Assembly: GCA_022702545.1 (NCBI GenBank)
Contig: JAHRBC010000002.1
Coordinates: 1,302,001 to 1,366,000 of the forward strand
Source of the DNA: Phycomyces nitens
Taxonomy: Eukaryota > Mucoromycota > Mucoromycetes > Mucorales > Phycomycetaceae
Direction of reading: 5' to 3'
Length of the DNA stretch: 64,000 bases
Made by a program: the position numbers and the translations under genes. This document shows, one piece after another, positions 50,115-62,508 of the stretch. Each line of letters starts with the position of its first letter. Position 1 is the stretch's first letter. The notes below the pieces were generated by a model. It was given only the letters and a program-made list of their open reading frames with translations. It was not told the origin of the DNA and searched no databases.

Positions 50115-53090
50115 TTATAAGTTGTTTTTGTGTGACAATGCCCACCAGAAGGTGCCAAACTTGCTGGTGTTGATTAAATTAAAGTGATCAGATCTTCTTG
50201 AAATGTCAAGCATTTCTATGAACTGACATTCTGTTTCTCTAATAATTGATTTTGTCTGCAGCAGTTTTTCGGCATACAGATTTCCACCACGATCTTTTCT
50301 GCAAGTGTGATAGACACTAAGGCTTGCATCTTCATCACTGGATGGGCGAAATCTGGTGACTTGGCCTTGATCACACCAAAGAGCGTATTCAATGATGGTG
50401 TAAACACCATTTGTACTGTCAAACTTGGCGACCTCTCCAATAAGCAGGTTGTTGCTGCTGTTTTTAAAGATGCCAGTGGATCCAACCTTCATCGTTTTCT
50501 CATTGTCATCATTGTCAGCAAAGTCTCTTATTGTCGAGCCAAAGGAAGCAGAACTTCCAAGAACTTTGTGAGAAGCTTTGACAGGATTGACAATGTCCGC
50601 CACCGACCAAGAACCACCACTCAGGATATGATAAGCCATCATTCTTTTTGCAAAAGCAACAGCAACATCTTTAGAAGGATTATGTCTATTCGTCCGGAAA
50701 AGACACTCTCTGATAAACTTATTGAATTGCTCACCCTTTTCTGTTTCATAGAAAATTGGGGAGCCAAAACGATAAATGTCATCGACAAGATGATGCATAA
50801 TATGCATTTTGCTGGAATTATAGATGCTGTGACCTGATCTTGTTGGACGTTTCTGTTTGATGAAGGCATTGTGATATAACACGGAAAGACAAAGATCATT
50901 GTATGTCGATGCAATTTGTCTCAGGTACAGATTTGAGTTGGACTTGATTCTACTGACATAGGAAAGCGAAGCCAACTTGCCCAGGTTTTCAAAACATGCT
51001 TTTATCAGCATGATTCCTTCGTCAGGTCTAATCTCTCCAGAGTCAATCAATTGATTCAACAAAATTGGAATTTGCTGGATAAGAATTTTGTAGTCTCTGC
51101 CCAAGAAAGAACCGTGTAAGCGAAGAGAGGAACGAAGTCTTCTTGAGAAACCATTTGAAATATATCCATGGAGTCTTGATTCGAGGATACTTTTCTTGGC
51201 AGGTTTCAAATGATCTCCGAGCAGACATTTCACTAAAGCTTTGCCTACACCAAGCATGATTGTATGAAGAAGCTCAATGGGGCAGTCCTTCATTGTATCA
51301 AAAGACTTTAGCTTCAGCAAAGCTTGGCCGCCAACAAGTTTATACCCTGCCTCAGCATCGACCAACAACGTCTTATCTCCACCGGAAGCCACATACTGAG
51401 CATGCATTTGAGCAATGACATCTTCAGATCTTGGAGCACAATGATAGTCACTACCATCTACTGTTCCCGGTGTCTTCAGCTCCCAAACACACTTGCGACA
51501 AGGCATCTTCGATATCGCACCGCGACTTGAGGCAATTTCCGAGTGGCGAGCATTATCAGCAGTGATAAACTGTAGTGGAGCAACAACAACGACACCCTCA
51601 CCACTAGGCAAAAACATTTCGACTCCTTTTTCCAACAAAACAAGATCATCGACAATTGCAGGGAGCATCTGCATTGCGGACAGCAAATGATCGGTACATA
51701 TGAATGCAGTGTTTTGGAGGGCATGCCTTTCGGAAAGAGGTAAGGCAGCAGGAACCATGATCCAACTATCAAACTTGTTGTGCTTTTTGGTTCGGTTTCC
51801 ACTCATATCATCAGTAAAGAAATTCAAAGGAATTACTTTCACGGGCATGAATTTACGAGTGGGAGACAGAGAAGGACGTTTGAGTGGGTTTGGCATGGTG
51901 ATTTTACTCATAATGGTGGTAGATATGGCATGAAGATCAGGATTACCAAGAACATTACTTTCAAAGTTCAAGGACAATGTTTCAGGACAATTGCAAACAA
52001 TGCTTGAAATTTTCCCAGTTTCGACAGAAGTTTTCTCAGGCATATTGTGGAGGTAGAGCGTATTATTGACAGTGACAACTTGATAACCCTCAGCCATAAT
52101 GGTTGAATGATTCAGTGTATAGAATCTGTCCACAATCATTTGCATTTGACCAGCCTCGACAAGATCACCAACCCAGATATCTTTCACCATACTATTCATC
52201 TGAATAGACACCATTGGATGCTGAAACAAGCTTTCAGTTTTCCATTTCTGCGACTGGTAGCTATCCACAAGCTCGCCTTCAGTATGATCAGGAAGTTTTG
52301 ACAGATGATCAGTGACTGAAGGGTTCGCAACCAACAACTTCAGCACCTCGGAAGGAGGATTCATATGGAAAGTCAAGGTTTGTTCAACTTCTTGACCATT
52401 GACAGTTTTTTGAACCTTAACCTTGTGCTCTGTCTGTTTTAGCAAGGGAATCTGGTTCTTCGTTCTTCTCTTATCATCAAAGTTGAATATAGAATCAGCT
52501 GCAGGTACTTTTGCTTCAGGATAATCAACCTTGGCTTTCGTAACATCATTGAGAAGCTTTATGATGTCTTTCATCAAACTTTGCGAGATGTCTCCTCCAG
52601 ATCGATAGTAGAATTGATACACCAATTGGTGTATCTTGTCTCTGAAAGGAAAAAACTCTCCATTGGCAACAATTGGTGTTTGATCCTCAATCTCGTCGGC
52701 TACTGCTTCAGGTTCATTACCAACATATTCCGTGAATGTAACGTTTTCATCCAAAAGTTCGTCTTCATCCTCTTCCTCATCCACAGAATTGCGATATCTG
52801 GCCTCGTCGTTTTCATGGAACACCATGTCACTGAGATTGACAGGAACAGGGTCAACTGAGGCAGAGGAGGAGATATCTACCAATGGTTGTTCATTATTGA
52901 AAAAGTTGTTGTTTGGTGTCATGAGTGTTCTGAACTTCAGGGTGGAGGACTGGCCGGTCTCTGTAGATCTATGGGTTGTTTTCTTATGACGTCCAAGATC
53001 ACTTGGGTATCGGAAGCGCTTGCCACAATTGTTCAATTCACAAACGTGCTTTTTAGCAACGTTTTTGGTCTGGTTAAATTGGCTGTTCAT
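50115..53090 (-). CDS. Plavaka-like transposase I, intact single exon (991 aa)
   Basis: The frame is open from MNSQFNQ at 53090 to the stop at 50115. A canonical C2H2 finger lies near residues 14-41 (CELNNC...DLGRHKKTTH), followed by a Ser/Thr-rich and acidic region. The core has FFTDDMSGNRTKKHNKF near 425, AIVDDLVLLEKG near 490, ADNARHSEIASSRG with MPCRKC near 515, a HTIMLGVGKALVK segment, and HHLVDDIYRFGSP then YETEKGEQFNKFIRE near 780-790. Layout and motifs fit Plavaka transposases (CACTA-related, DDE). It is the intact relative of pseudogene H. With no stops or shifts it could be active, though element ends were not identified. Confidence 0.82.
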   Translation of the reverse strand: MNSQFNQTKNVAKKHVCELNNCGKRFRYPSDLGRHKKTTHRSTETGQSSTLKFRTLMTPNNNFFNNEQPLVDISSSASVDPVPVNLSDMVFHENDEARYRNSVDEEEDEDELLDENVTFTEYVGNEPEAVADEIEDQTPIVANGEFFPFRDKIHQLVYQFYYRSGGDISQSLMKDIIKLLNDVTKAKVDYPEAKVPAADSIFNFDDKRRTKNQIPLLKQTEHKVKVQKTVNGQEVEQTLTFHMNPPSEVLKLLVANPSVTDHLSKLPDHTEGELVDSYQSQKWKTESLFQHPMVSIQMNSMVKDIWVGDLVEAGQMQMIVDRFYTLNHSTIMAEGYQVVTVNNTLYLHNMPEKTSVETGKISSIVCNCPETLSLNFESNVLGNPDLHAISTTIMSKITMPNPLKRPSLSPTRKFMPVKVIPLNFFTDDMSGNRTKKHNKFDSWIMVPAALPLSERHALQNTAFICTDHLLSAMQMLPAIVDDLVLLEKGVEMFLPSGEGVVVVAPLQFITADNARHSEIASSRGAISKMPCRKCVWELKTPGTVDGSDYHCAPRSEDVIAQMHAQYVASGGDKTLLVDAEAGYKLVGGQALLKLKSFDTMKDCPIELLHTIMLGVGKALVKCLLGDHLKPAKKSILESRLHGYISNGFSRRLRSSLRLHGSFLGRDYKILIQQIPILLNQLIDSGEIRPDEGIMLIKACFENLGKLASLSYVSRIKSNSNLYLRQIASTYNDLCLSVLYHNAFIKQKRPTRSGHSIYNSSKMHIMHHLVDDIYRFGSPIFYETEKGEQFNKFIRECLFRTNRHNPSKDVAVAFAKRMMAYHILSGGSWSVADIVNPVKASHKVLGSSASFGSTIRDFADNDDNEKTMKVGSTGIFKNSSNNLLIGEVAKFDSTNGVYTIIEYALWCDQGQVTRFRPSSDEDASLSVYHTCRKDRGGNLYAEKLLQTKSIIRETECQFIEMLDISRRSDHFNLINTSKFGTFWWALSHKNNL

Positions 53091-53313
53091 TGTTCAGGGA
53101 AGTAAATAAGGTACAAAACTGATTTGTCTTTGGACGATTTGTCAATTTAATTTATACCATAAATTTGAACCGCAGCAATCTTTCTAGCAGGTTCTTTATT
53201 TATTTATTTTTTATTTATTTTTTTATTTCTTTTCTTTTCTTTCTGCTTCTTCAACATTTTTTATGGTAAGTGATTTTCGTTTGACCTCTACTTTGTAACA
53301 AATTATATATAAC
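53091..53313. promoter_or_regulatory. Upstream region of Plavaka-like gene I
   Basis: It contains T-rich runs and a TTTATACCATAAATTT stretch near 53152-53167 as a possible core promoter. Nothing else is recognisable. It ends at the E3 terminus. Confidence 0.3.
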
Positions 53314-54430
53314 CACTACGGCGGAAAAAACGGTAGCTAACTACCGTTTTGGTAGCATTACTACCGTTTTTTCCCACCAAAAAAAACGGTAGTAAAGACT
53401 CTGTATAAGGCGATTTCAGTAGCTGTTACCGTTTTTTTAGTGCGAAAAAAAAGGGTAGTTATGAGGCAGGAATAGGCACAGCTACCGTTTTTTTATTCAA
53501 CCAAAATCGTTTCTTTATATACTATAGCCTCTCTTTTATATTACTTTATATACTAGCACCCATTCTTTTTTTACTGCCATTTATTTGAAATAATGGTTTA
53601 TTTTTTATTATAATTTCGATTTATTTCAAATAATATTAAAATATATATAATAATAATATAGAAACATACCAAAAGCAAATACTATTTAATATTATAAAAC
53701 GTATATGGTACAAACCTTTTACTCAATCTATACACGATGCCAACAACATGTTGTTATGACTTGGATGGCCTTTGGTCTTCATCGATTGCTATAAAAATAT
53801 TGTGGTCAGAGAATGAAGCAATCAAATAAACCGAATATATTGTTTTGGGTAGCATACCAGTATATATTGTGCTTGTTAATCAGCGTGCCGAGCATCTTGT
53901 TGTGAATCACACTGCAAAAAATAAAGAAATTCCAATAACGTAAAAGTGGCAATGCTGTACTATAAAGCGATGTTTTAACATAGGGTGGTTTTTTTTCCGA
54001 CTATGAGACAAGCTACCTTGTCAGCTATCTCGTTGACGTGCTATCTAGTAGTGGATTTTTGAAATAATGTGCCGCAGGTGAGGGCTGTTAGCACTTTCGG
54101 TGTACTGATCTGATCTGGAAAAACAAAAAGAAATATTTAAAAGTACGGTTCTATTTTGGTGCCGTATTTATGGACCTGGAAATATTGGGAGAATCATATA
54201 TTCATGAAAATACATGGTCGTGTATTTATCGAAAATATTGAGCATACTCTTCATGAAAGCCAATTAAATGAATGGATTGAAAGCTTCTTTATCCTTCTTC
54301 ACCAGTAATATATCACCCATTATTTGATTTCCCGTTTATAATTGATTGGTAATGTTTTACGTTTTTATTTTTATTAGAAAGAATAGAATGTTTCTAGGTT
54401 CAGGGTCTACTATTACGCCTATTCCTATGC

Positions 54431-55372
54431 CTAGCCGTTTCTACCCGGTTGCTTGCTGCTATTTGGATGGAATATTTTTCTACATAAAAAATACCTGCAA
54501 AAATATGAATATCCAACGATTTTTTGGGCTGCGGGAGTGTTCTGTAAAAGATAAAGAAGTGTTATTGATATGGGATACAAAGAGGAAATTTTTGTGTGAC
54601 AAAAGATACTTACATTGCAAGAGATGGGCAAGAGTGGGCAAAGGGGACTTGAATTGTAAGGCTGGATGGGCTGTGTGGCGGGTTTTACTATAAAAAAGGG
54701 AATAAAAATTAATATGGGTGAACAGAGTGATGATATATTTAATTTACATACCAGGAGCCAAATGGGTTATCAAAGTAGGGGGCATGGTGTGCAAAGAAAG
54801 ACCAAAGGAGCCTATAAAACACATAATAATAATTATTAATAAATAGTCTGAATAATATTTTGAATAAGCAAAAAGAGATTTATAAAGAATATTACCTTTA
54901 TGATTACAATTGCGAATGATGGAGGAGGCCGATGGCGTGAATAGACAGGGCAGTCTACAATGGAATAGAGTCAGAGAGGGAACAAGTATGATTGAAAGAA
55001 ATTTTTTTACCTGGTGCCGATGGCATCCTTATATAAGTTGTTTGGCTAATCTGAGAGAGAAGTGAAAATAATTTTTATCAAGATGATGGTACCAGTGAAT
55101 GCGGCCAGTGAGTATTTGTCTAGATGGCCATTGTGGAAAGGATGAGTTGCAATGGGAGCGCACATCTATGAAAAAGAGGTTAATTTGTGTGTATAAAGAG
55201 GTATAAAAAATGTCTTACCAGAGAAAGGCGCCGATATCAAAAAAGCAAGCAAAAGGAAAAATAAAGGGAACCAAAGAAAAAGGAGAGAATCTGAAAATTT
55301 TTTCACCTTTGAAACATGCTGCGGAAGGTGTGATGGATTGAGCCCAAAAACAATATCAAGGCCGATTTGCAT
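54431..55372 (-). pseudogene. Cryptic seven-exon gene of G2, carrying a nonsense codon
   Basis: Exons 55372-55307, 55165-55093, 55050-55011, 54954-54896, 54811-54752, 54687-54614 and 54541-54431 have the same lengths as in A, B and G1, and splice sites are kept. In exon 3 the first full codon is TAG where the other copies have TGG, so the joined frame stops after about 47 codons. Exon 5 also starts GGC TCC instead of GAC TCA. The other two genes of G2 remain open. Confidence 0.7.
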
Positions 55373-55604
55373 CTCAGTGCTTCAAGACAATAGAGGAACA
55401 TCTTTATAGTCATTCAAAATGCCTATATATAACGGCCTTTTTGATAGTATTCAACCTCTCTTACTTTTACAACAACCCACACACACACACACTTACTCAC
55501 CCACCCACTCAAACAGTTTTTGTACGTATATTATATTTATTTTTATTTCAATTGAACAAAAACTAATAATTATAATCGAAATATACTTTACCATATTCTA
55601 GAAA
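55373..55604. promoter_or_regulatory. Bidirectional promoter region of element G2
   Basis: This corresponds to 43891-44122 of G1, with a TATATATA box near 55424-55431 and a CA/GT tract near 55478-55490 of slightly different length. Confidence 0.55.
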
Positions 55605-56787
55605 ATGGTTAACCAAAGAAGAACAATTGCTCCTCGTCCTGCTACTGCTGACATGGATCTGATATTGGAAAAGCTTGTTGCCATGGAGAACAAGATGACC
55701 ATTATGGAAGGCGAGATGGTGACATCAAACGCCAGACTTGTAACGATGGATTCCAGACTTGGTGTCATTATTGTAGGAAACCGTGAGACTATCACTGCCA
55801 TTGATAATTTCGTTGAGGCTGCTCCTGCTGCTCCTGCTGCTCCTGCTGCTCCTGTTGCCTCCACCAGTGCAACTAGCAATGTTGTTGTGACGGATCCCAT
55901 TGCTTTGTCAAACCCCAGCAAGAGAGTTTCCACAGAGGTTTATGTAAGTATTATACTAAAGAGCAAAGACTATACTATCAGTTTGTTAACTTTTATATAT
56001 TATTAGGCTGCGATCCGCAAATTCATGTGGAATCCAAAGTTTCGGTCAACTGTCCCAGCAGAAGTAGAGGCCAACAACGATAAGCCCAGGTGGAACACCG
56101 ATGTTCACTTCAACGTGACTCCCAACAAGGAGTTGGTTGATCGAATGCTCGTCTACCTGGGGCGCAAGTTTGCTGGCGACGGAATGAGGCAAAAGGATCT
56201 TCGTGAGAGGCTCCACAAGAATTTCATTAGTAGATGCCGAAAAGTGAGAGAGTCTCCTGCTGTGAGGGCTGCGTTGAACAGACGTTCACGAAGATCTGGT
56301 CGTGCAAACGAAGTAAGTTGTTTGCAATATATTAAAAATCTATTAAACACATATTAATAATAATATTTGTAGAACTATGCTCGTCGTTTGGCAGCATATG
56401 ACAATAACAGGGCTGAGATCAACCAGGAGATGGGTTGGAACTGCATAGGTGCACTCCAAAAGGGAGCAATGTCCGAGGGAGAATCAGATGACGAAGTCTC
56501 TGAAGCAGGAAGAAGACGTGTGGTTCGCACAATTCGCCCAAGTTGGAGAAGCAATGAAGTGAGTTGTTGAGCTGATTATAAATAGTATATTGAATGACTG
56601 TAGATTACTGATGCGCAATTGATAGTTTAACCGATTCATCCAAGTCGTTGACAGATTCGTTGATCTCCAACTTGGAGCAAATGCTCATCAAATGTTGTCA
56701 AGGGTTTATGCCAGAACTGTGGACGTGGCAGTCCCGACTAATTTTAATCCCAGTCTTCCTCAGTGGGCTCTTAGACATGGGCTTTAA
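55605..56787 (+). CDS. Convergent four-exon accessory gene of element G2 (330 aa)
   Basis: Exons 55605-55943, 56007-56312, 56373-56558 and 56626-56787 join in phase 0 and are identical in length to those of G1. The protein differs from the G1 copy at a handful of residues only, in the N-terminus and the Ala/Pro linker. The third donor is a consensus GTGAGT. An AATAAA follows the stop. Description and inferred role are as for G1. Confidence 0.82.
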
Positions 56788-56912
56788 TAAAATATTTTTT
56801 TTATCTATCCATCTATTTTTTTGACACGCATTACGTTTTGACAACATTTATAAAGGCAATGCTATTTCTGTTTGTTTTTTTTTATGAAAGAGAAAAGATA
56901 TTTATTTATTTA

Positions 56913-59900
56913 TTATATGCAAAGCTTTTTGGGCAAAGGGATGACCAGCATCCTCTTCACGCCATTTCGGCTTGTGTGCGTGGCAGTCGCAACTTCTAAA
57001 AGAAGGCGATGCACTGGCAAGATGCACTCATGACTGGGGGGAGAAAAGCCGGGCAAACATATATCAACACCTTCATCCTCACGCGAACGATCATAGGACA
57101 CACCATACCATCTCACAAAGGCGAAAACATGCTGACTTTGATATGATTGGCGATTTGGACGAACAGAGGCAGAGAGAGGCGGCGTAAAGTTGTGGACAAA
57201 CATATACTGTATTTGTCCAGTATATGCAGTCTGGTTCTCACCCGTACTAGTGCCAAACAAAGCTTGAATATATGATCCACCCTTGCCAGAGCCATTGTGA
57301 CCATGATAGATCTGCCCAAGAAGATTGATTGACTTTATCTTTGTTATCTGATTGTCGACAAACAGCAAAGAAGAAGTGGCGTATTGATAGCTCTCCAGCT
57401 CAGAAATGTCATAAGTATCCTTATAATACTCCAACAAATGAGGATAGTCGCCATCACTCATTGCTGTTGCTGGCCTAGCTTGGAGAGGAAACGCAGAGGG
57501 TGGAAGAGGCTCATTACCCTTGATCGGGAATTCGGAATCTTGGGATGCATCCACAAAATTTTGAATTCGGAATGGGCGTCGTGTTGGTGCAGGTGCAGGT
57601 GCAGGTGGAGACAAGGTGGCAAAGGACGAAGAAAGTTTGGCTAAGAGAGGAAGGAAAGGAGCAGATACTGATGACTTGAGGATGGCATTCGTATAGTCCT
57701 CCTTGTACGAATTCTGGACAAATGTTTTCATAAATGTTGACTCGAACCCGTCTCTTCTGTTTGTCTCGATGTTCTTCAACAACCCATTGTATCTCTCAAA
57801 CCCAAAGAGCCAATAGCCGTACACTGGTCCAAAATCACGAATGGTCTCGCGAAGATGGAGGTGTAGGTGCATATTGCAGGTGAGGACAGTGTGTGGGTAT
57901 TGTTGTTCGCAGGCTTGACCAAATTTCTCCAGGTGACTATGGGCTTCATCAAGTTCGTCAAAAGTGATGGCTGGCTTTATCAAGAGGCGGCAGGCGTCGA
58001 CAAAGCTAATCCAATTCTTGAACTTGGCAGCAGGGAGAACGGTCTTCAACAGAGTAGGGGAGTAAACAAGCACCCAGGATTTCCACTCGTCGGCCTTCAT
58101 ATGGGGAAATCCCTTCCCAATCTTCGTCTTCAACACTGCGTAATCCGCAGGCAACACCATGGTCTCTGCCACCCTCTGCATCTCACGAAGATTGTTGTCT
58201 GTGATCAGACCACTGGCAGTCCACGTCTCGACCATCCTCTTCGCCGTTCCCAGGAATAGGTTGTGCATGGGATCAATGATCGTTCCACGTACTAGATCAA
58301 AGTATCCAAGGCGATGCAACTGCGACCATCGAATACCATTTTCGACCTCCAGCTGATGCCTTTCTGAGGGCGTACTTGCACTCTTCCACTCCTCAGCATG
58401 CACCCGGTTTTGAGCACCATTTGCAAGTCTCCACGCACAGAAATCAAAACCACGAAAATCGACATTGTTTGTCCCTTCCAAGCGAGAGAAACTACGACTG
58501 CATTTGTAGCATGCATGGGTACTGTTATGAGACGTGAATCCACTGGTTTTCCTGGCGGCAGGGATATCACATGCAACCATGAAGAGTGCAGCACGGACAG
58601 TTACTCCACTTGGGTTTTCATAACTTGGAATGGCCATTCCAACATACAGCTGCTCCAACTCGTCGACCAAGGGCTTGAGGTAGTTGTTAATCTCCTCTGA
58701 TCTTGGTTCTTTTGGCCCAGGCATCAGACCAACAAGAATCACGTTCTCTGCCTTGAACCTATCCTCTCGAGGCAAATTGTTGATTGCGAGGTAAATTGCT
58801 CCAGAGGAATGGCTGATACCATCGAATGGCTGAAACCAATCAATGTTGAGAGTCAACATGAGTGAGCGCGAGTCTTCAACAAAGGGAACGCCGTTCTTGT
58901 CCTTCAACCCCTTCCACATCGCACCATCATAAACGTCGCACATTGTATCAACGATCTTCAACTCCTGGTTCCATTGTCTGATCTTGCTTTCGAAATCCGG
59001 GCGGAGGAAAAGGACTCTCAACGCCTGCTTGACGGACTGGTAGTTGTATTGACGTTTTGGGACTAAAGCACCAGATGATGATTGCTTCATCAATTGGCAA
59101 CCACATGGAGAAACGGAACCGAGCTTGGTGGAACTGCACTGAAGGGGAGCAGACCCAGCTTCCTCATAAACCGTGTGGCAATCCTGGCACACAACGAATC
59201 TCTTTACACCCTTGGTCAAGGCAGTGAAACCCGTCATGCTTTGGAGACCAGAAAGGCTTGAAGGCAATTGGAAGTCCTGTCCGTAAATCGTCAAGAGTTT
59301 GTTGATGAACTCAATCAAGACAACAGCACCCTTATCGACCACATAACGGGATGCAAACAGAACAACGAAAATGGCAATTGCCCTGTGCACTGGGTTTTCG
59401 GGCATACCAGGAGTAGCAAAAGGGTCTATTATTTAAAAAGGAAAATTATTAACACTCAATTTTTGCTTGCTTTTGTATTGTAGCTATTCTATACTGACCT
59501 TCACTGTCAAACTCCTCGACCTCAATCTCTTCATCATCGGCTTCATCATCGCTGTCATTGTCAGAGTCATCGGTGATTTCGGCGCCATCGCCATTGGCCT
59601 CATTGTCAACTGAATCATCGTCAGACATCGGGACGGAATCCAAAAATGGTAGGCCGACCTGACCATCCGTTTCCATGGATTCGGATTGAGAGGTCGGGAT
59701 TGCTACAAATATAGAATACATTAGTTTATTGCCCTGTACTGGTTTTCAAATAAATATTTTTTACCCTCAACATCAACGTCCATCACGGCACTTTGTGTGC
59801 CTGAGTTCAATTAAAGGCTAATGGTTATTATTGCGCAGCAAAGATAAAATTAATATTGAAAATAACATACTGTTTTCAAAATCCAAGACTTCTTCAAATC

Positions 59901-60018
59901 TTGCTCTTTTGGCATGACGCTGGGAAGTGCGCTTGGATACAATAGAGAATCCTTGCTGGTTGTTGTTGCATTTGTTGCAGTAACAGGCAGTGTTGTTAAG
60001 AGCGGAAATAGAAGACAT
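56913..60018 (-). CDS. tnp2-type CACTA transposase of element G2 (966 aa, four exons)
   Basis: Minus-strand exons 60018-59871, 59800-59765, 59702-59499 and 59425-56913 join to 967 codons including stop. All tnp2 motifs seen in G1 are present. Exons 1-3 and the first part of exon 4 are almost the same as in G1, but a short patch around 58430-58480 and the last 600 bp or so (about 56950-57480) differ far more. The frame is open throughout. Confidence 0.9.
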
Positions 60019-61489
60019 TGTTTATATGATTCGATTGTGAGATAAAAAAGGAAACAAGTGCTACATATTTTAATTTGCTGTCATTTTATAGATGAAAAAA
60101 AAGCTATTGTTTTTTAATCTTTTGCCCGAACCAATAGGATGGATTAGAATTACACTTTTTATTTGAAGTAAAAAAAATATCTGAGATGAAAAAAAGCTCT
60201 ATATTTCCACTACCCTTTTGCCACATTGATACAATGCTAAATTTGGGAGTTTTTCCAGTGTCACTGTCATGACTTGGAAGGCCTTTGGTCTTCATCAATT
60301 GCTATAAAGATATTGTGGTCAGAGAATGAAGCGATCAAATAAACCAAGCATATTATTTTGGATAGCATACCAGTATATATTGTGCTTGTTAATCGGTATA
60401 CCAAGCATCTCTTGAATTAATGCCACTATATGAAACGTACAGATGTAAATACTAGATGCAGTAGAAGGAGAATAGAGAATGCGCAATATGATTAATTAAA
60501 GAGTGTAAACATATTATAATATTCTTACCATAGAAAATATATTGCTGTAAAGTCAGCTCATAAGATTTAAAACTAATTCGAATATAATGGTAGTTGGCAG
60601 AATGAGTACATCATTAAGAAAACAATATGCATATTCTACAGAGATTCCCAGGTGGGGAGGTGGGGAACGACAAACTTTAGTGTAATATAGCTGTAAAAAA
60701 TTTTCACCTTTTTTTAGTGTCTGAAAAATTATGAGATGAGTGTTTCATTCCTTGATTAAAGATAGCAGAGCTGAAGATGTGGTATACAAGATTCCAATCG
60801 GATGTTTATGTAATTGACAACCTTACATAAGGGAGGGTCATTTAGTTTTATTTCAAAAAAGTAGAGCAAAGAAAAGAAAAGAAATATAAACTAACCTCGG
60901 CGTAATACAGCTATAAAAAAATTTCATTTTTTTTGGTGCTTGAAAAAGGGCGAGATGTGTGTTTCATTCCTAGATTAAAAACAACAGAGCTGAAGATGTG
61001 GTATACAAGATGCCAATCAGGCATTTATTAAGGTGGCAATCTTACGTGATGGAGAGTTATTCGATTTTATTTCAAAGGAGAGGACCAAAGCAAAGATAAA
61101 ACAGCTAAAGGAAAAGAGGAAAAGAAAAAGTGCGCTAAAACATATACTAAAAATATGAGAGAACCAATAAGAGCAGCCTAAAGAATATTAAAAACTTAGT
61201 CTGTTTCTCTTAGATGAAGGCTCATTGCTCATTCCTAGTGGTGTAAACCTATATCAAACAGTAGAAATATTATATTAATATTAAATTGAGAATAGATGAG
61301 CAACAAAAAAGCTCTAACTTATAGTACATCTGTCATGATTGGGGATTCAGCCTCGTCATCCGTTTGAAATACCTCATCTTCCGAAAGAAAAGAACTGCTT
61401 GCTCTTTCCTGCTATAACATAATAAAAATATTGTATTAATTATAATGTATATTCAAATGTTTGTTAATTAATAAACTTGCCTGGCTGTT

Positions 61490-62508
61490 CTCTGCTATTT
61501 TTCTCTTACGAGTCTGGTTTGCACTCTTAAAGGTGTCTTGAAGAAGATTCTTGGCACACCACATTCTTTTGCACTTGTAAATGTGGAGTGCTATTGTCCT
61601 AGCCGTGCCTCACTGGCCACAATCATTGATGACAGGTACGTTGATTTTGTCATCATTGACCAAGAAGTGTCTTTGCTGCTGTTGCTATTATTAGTCAAAT
61701 AATCTCTTACCTACCCATGGAAAAAGTAATTAGAGTATACTCCAAGCTTATCACGTCAAACTTGAAGGGCGGTAGAAATGCCAGTTTGCTTGTTGAGTGC
61801 TTTGCTGTTCATAGCTTTGTCAGTTCAGCAAACAGCTCTCAGAATTATCCTAGTACAAGTCAGCCGTCCACATATAATGAAGCAAGTTTCTTAGATCTTC
61901 CAGATGGTGTAAGTGCTGCCCAGCTATGGGAGCCATTCAACTGACATGCCAGTTTGAATGATGATGACTTGGAAGGTGTCAGCAGCCCTGTTGTCAAGAA
62001 TACTTTGGCAAAGTACTATGTGCGAAACAGTGGTATGGACAGTATTGAACTTGATGACCCGACGATTGTTGTTGCTTCTCGTCTTTGGAAAAATTCAACC
62101 GTACATTCTTCATGTATGTACCGAAGAATAAAAAACGAGACCAGACGTGGCAATCATCATGTGATGTTCACCTGTCCATACAGAAAGTGAGTATTGGTAT
62201 TAGTCAAAATACAAAATAGAGATCACTCGCATTTTTTATATTTTTATCTAGCCGTCGCAATATAACTATTCAAAGCTGGTTTGTTGGCACCGTGGAATTT
62301 TATTTTGAGCATAAAGAGGTTGATGGCACACCGCACTTTCTGGCATTCGTTGAAGTGATGAAAGAGCATGGTACAGCAGCCCATGACTCATCTGTGCCAA
62401 TCGTAATACGGCGGTCACACAGCTCAACTGGACAAACAACCCAGCCAAAATATGCTGTTAATGTGGATGACATTCAGCATCAAGTTGGGCTCATCCAGTA
62501 CCCTCCAA
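61490..62508 (+). pseudogene. Element E3 transposase-like fragment, cut by element J
   Basis: Exons up to 61635, 61695-62186 and from 62252 correspond to E1 and E2; the in-frame TGA (about 61942) is shared. The last exon is interrupted at 62508 by the terminus of J, right after the QVGLIQYPP residues. Everything said of the E1 copy applies. Confidence 0.6.

Larger units (their letters stand above)
53910..60260 (-). mobile_element. CACTA element G2, complete, TSD TCA
   Basis: The ends are CACTGCAAAAAATAAAG at 53910 and GGGAGTTTTTCCAGTG at 60260, with TCA at 53907-53909 and 60261-60263. The unoccupied target is visible in E1 around 7546-7556 (on the other strand), with one TCA. It is a sister copy of G1 (6351 versus 6347 bp) with the same three genes. 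Confidence 0.95.
53314..62508. mobile_element. Element E3, CACTACGGC element interrupted by G2 and J
   Basis: The left end is CACTACGGCGGAAAAAACGG at 53314. Sequence collinear with E1 (reversed) runs to 53909, continues at 60261 after G2, and is cut at 62508 by element J. The right end is outside the window. E3 keeps most CpG sites that are mutated in E2. The stretch 60261-61480 holds no gene, only E-family non-coding sequence. Confidence 0.88.
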
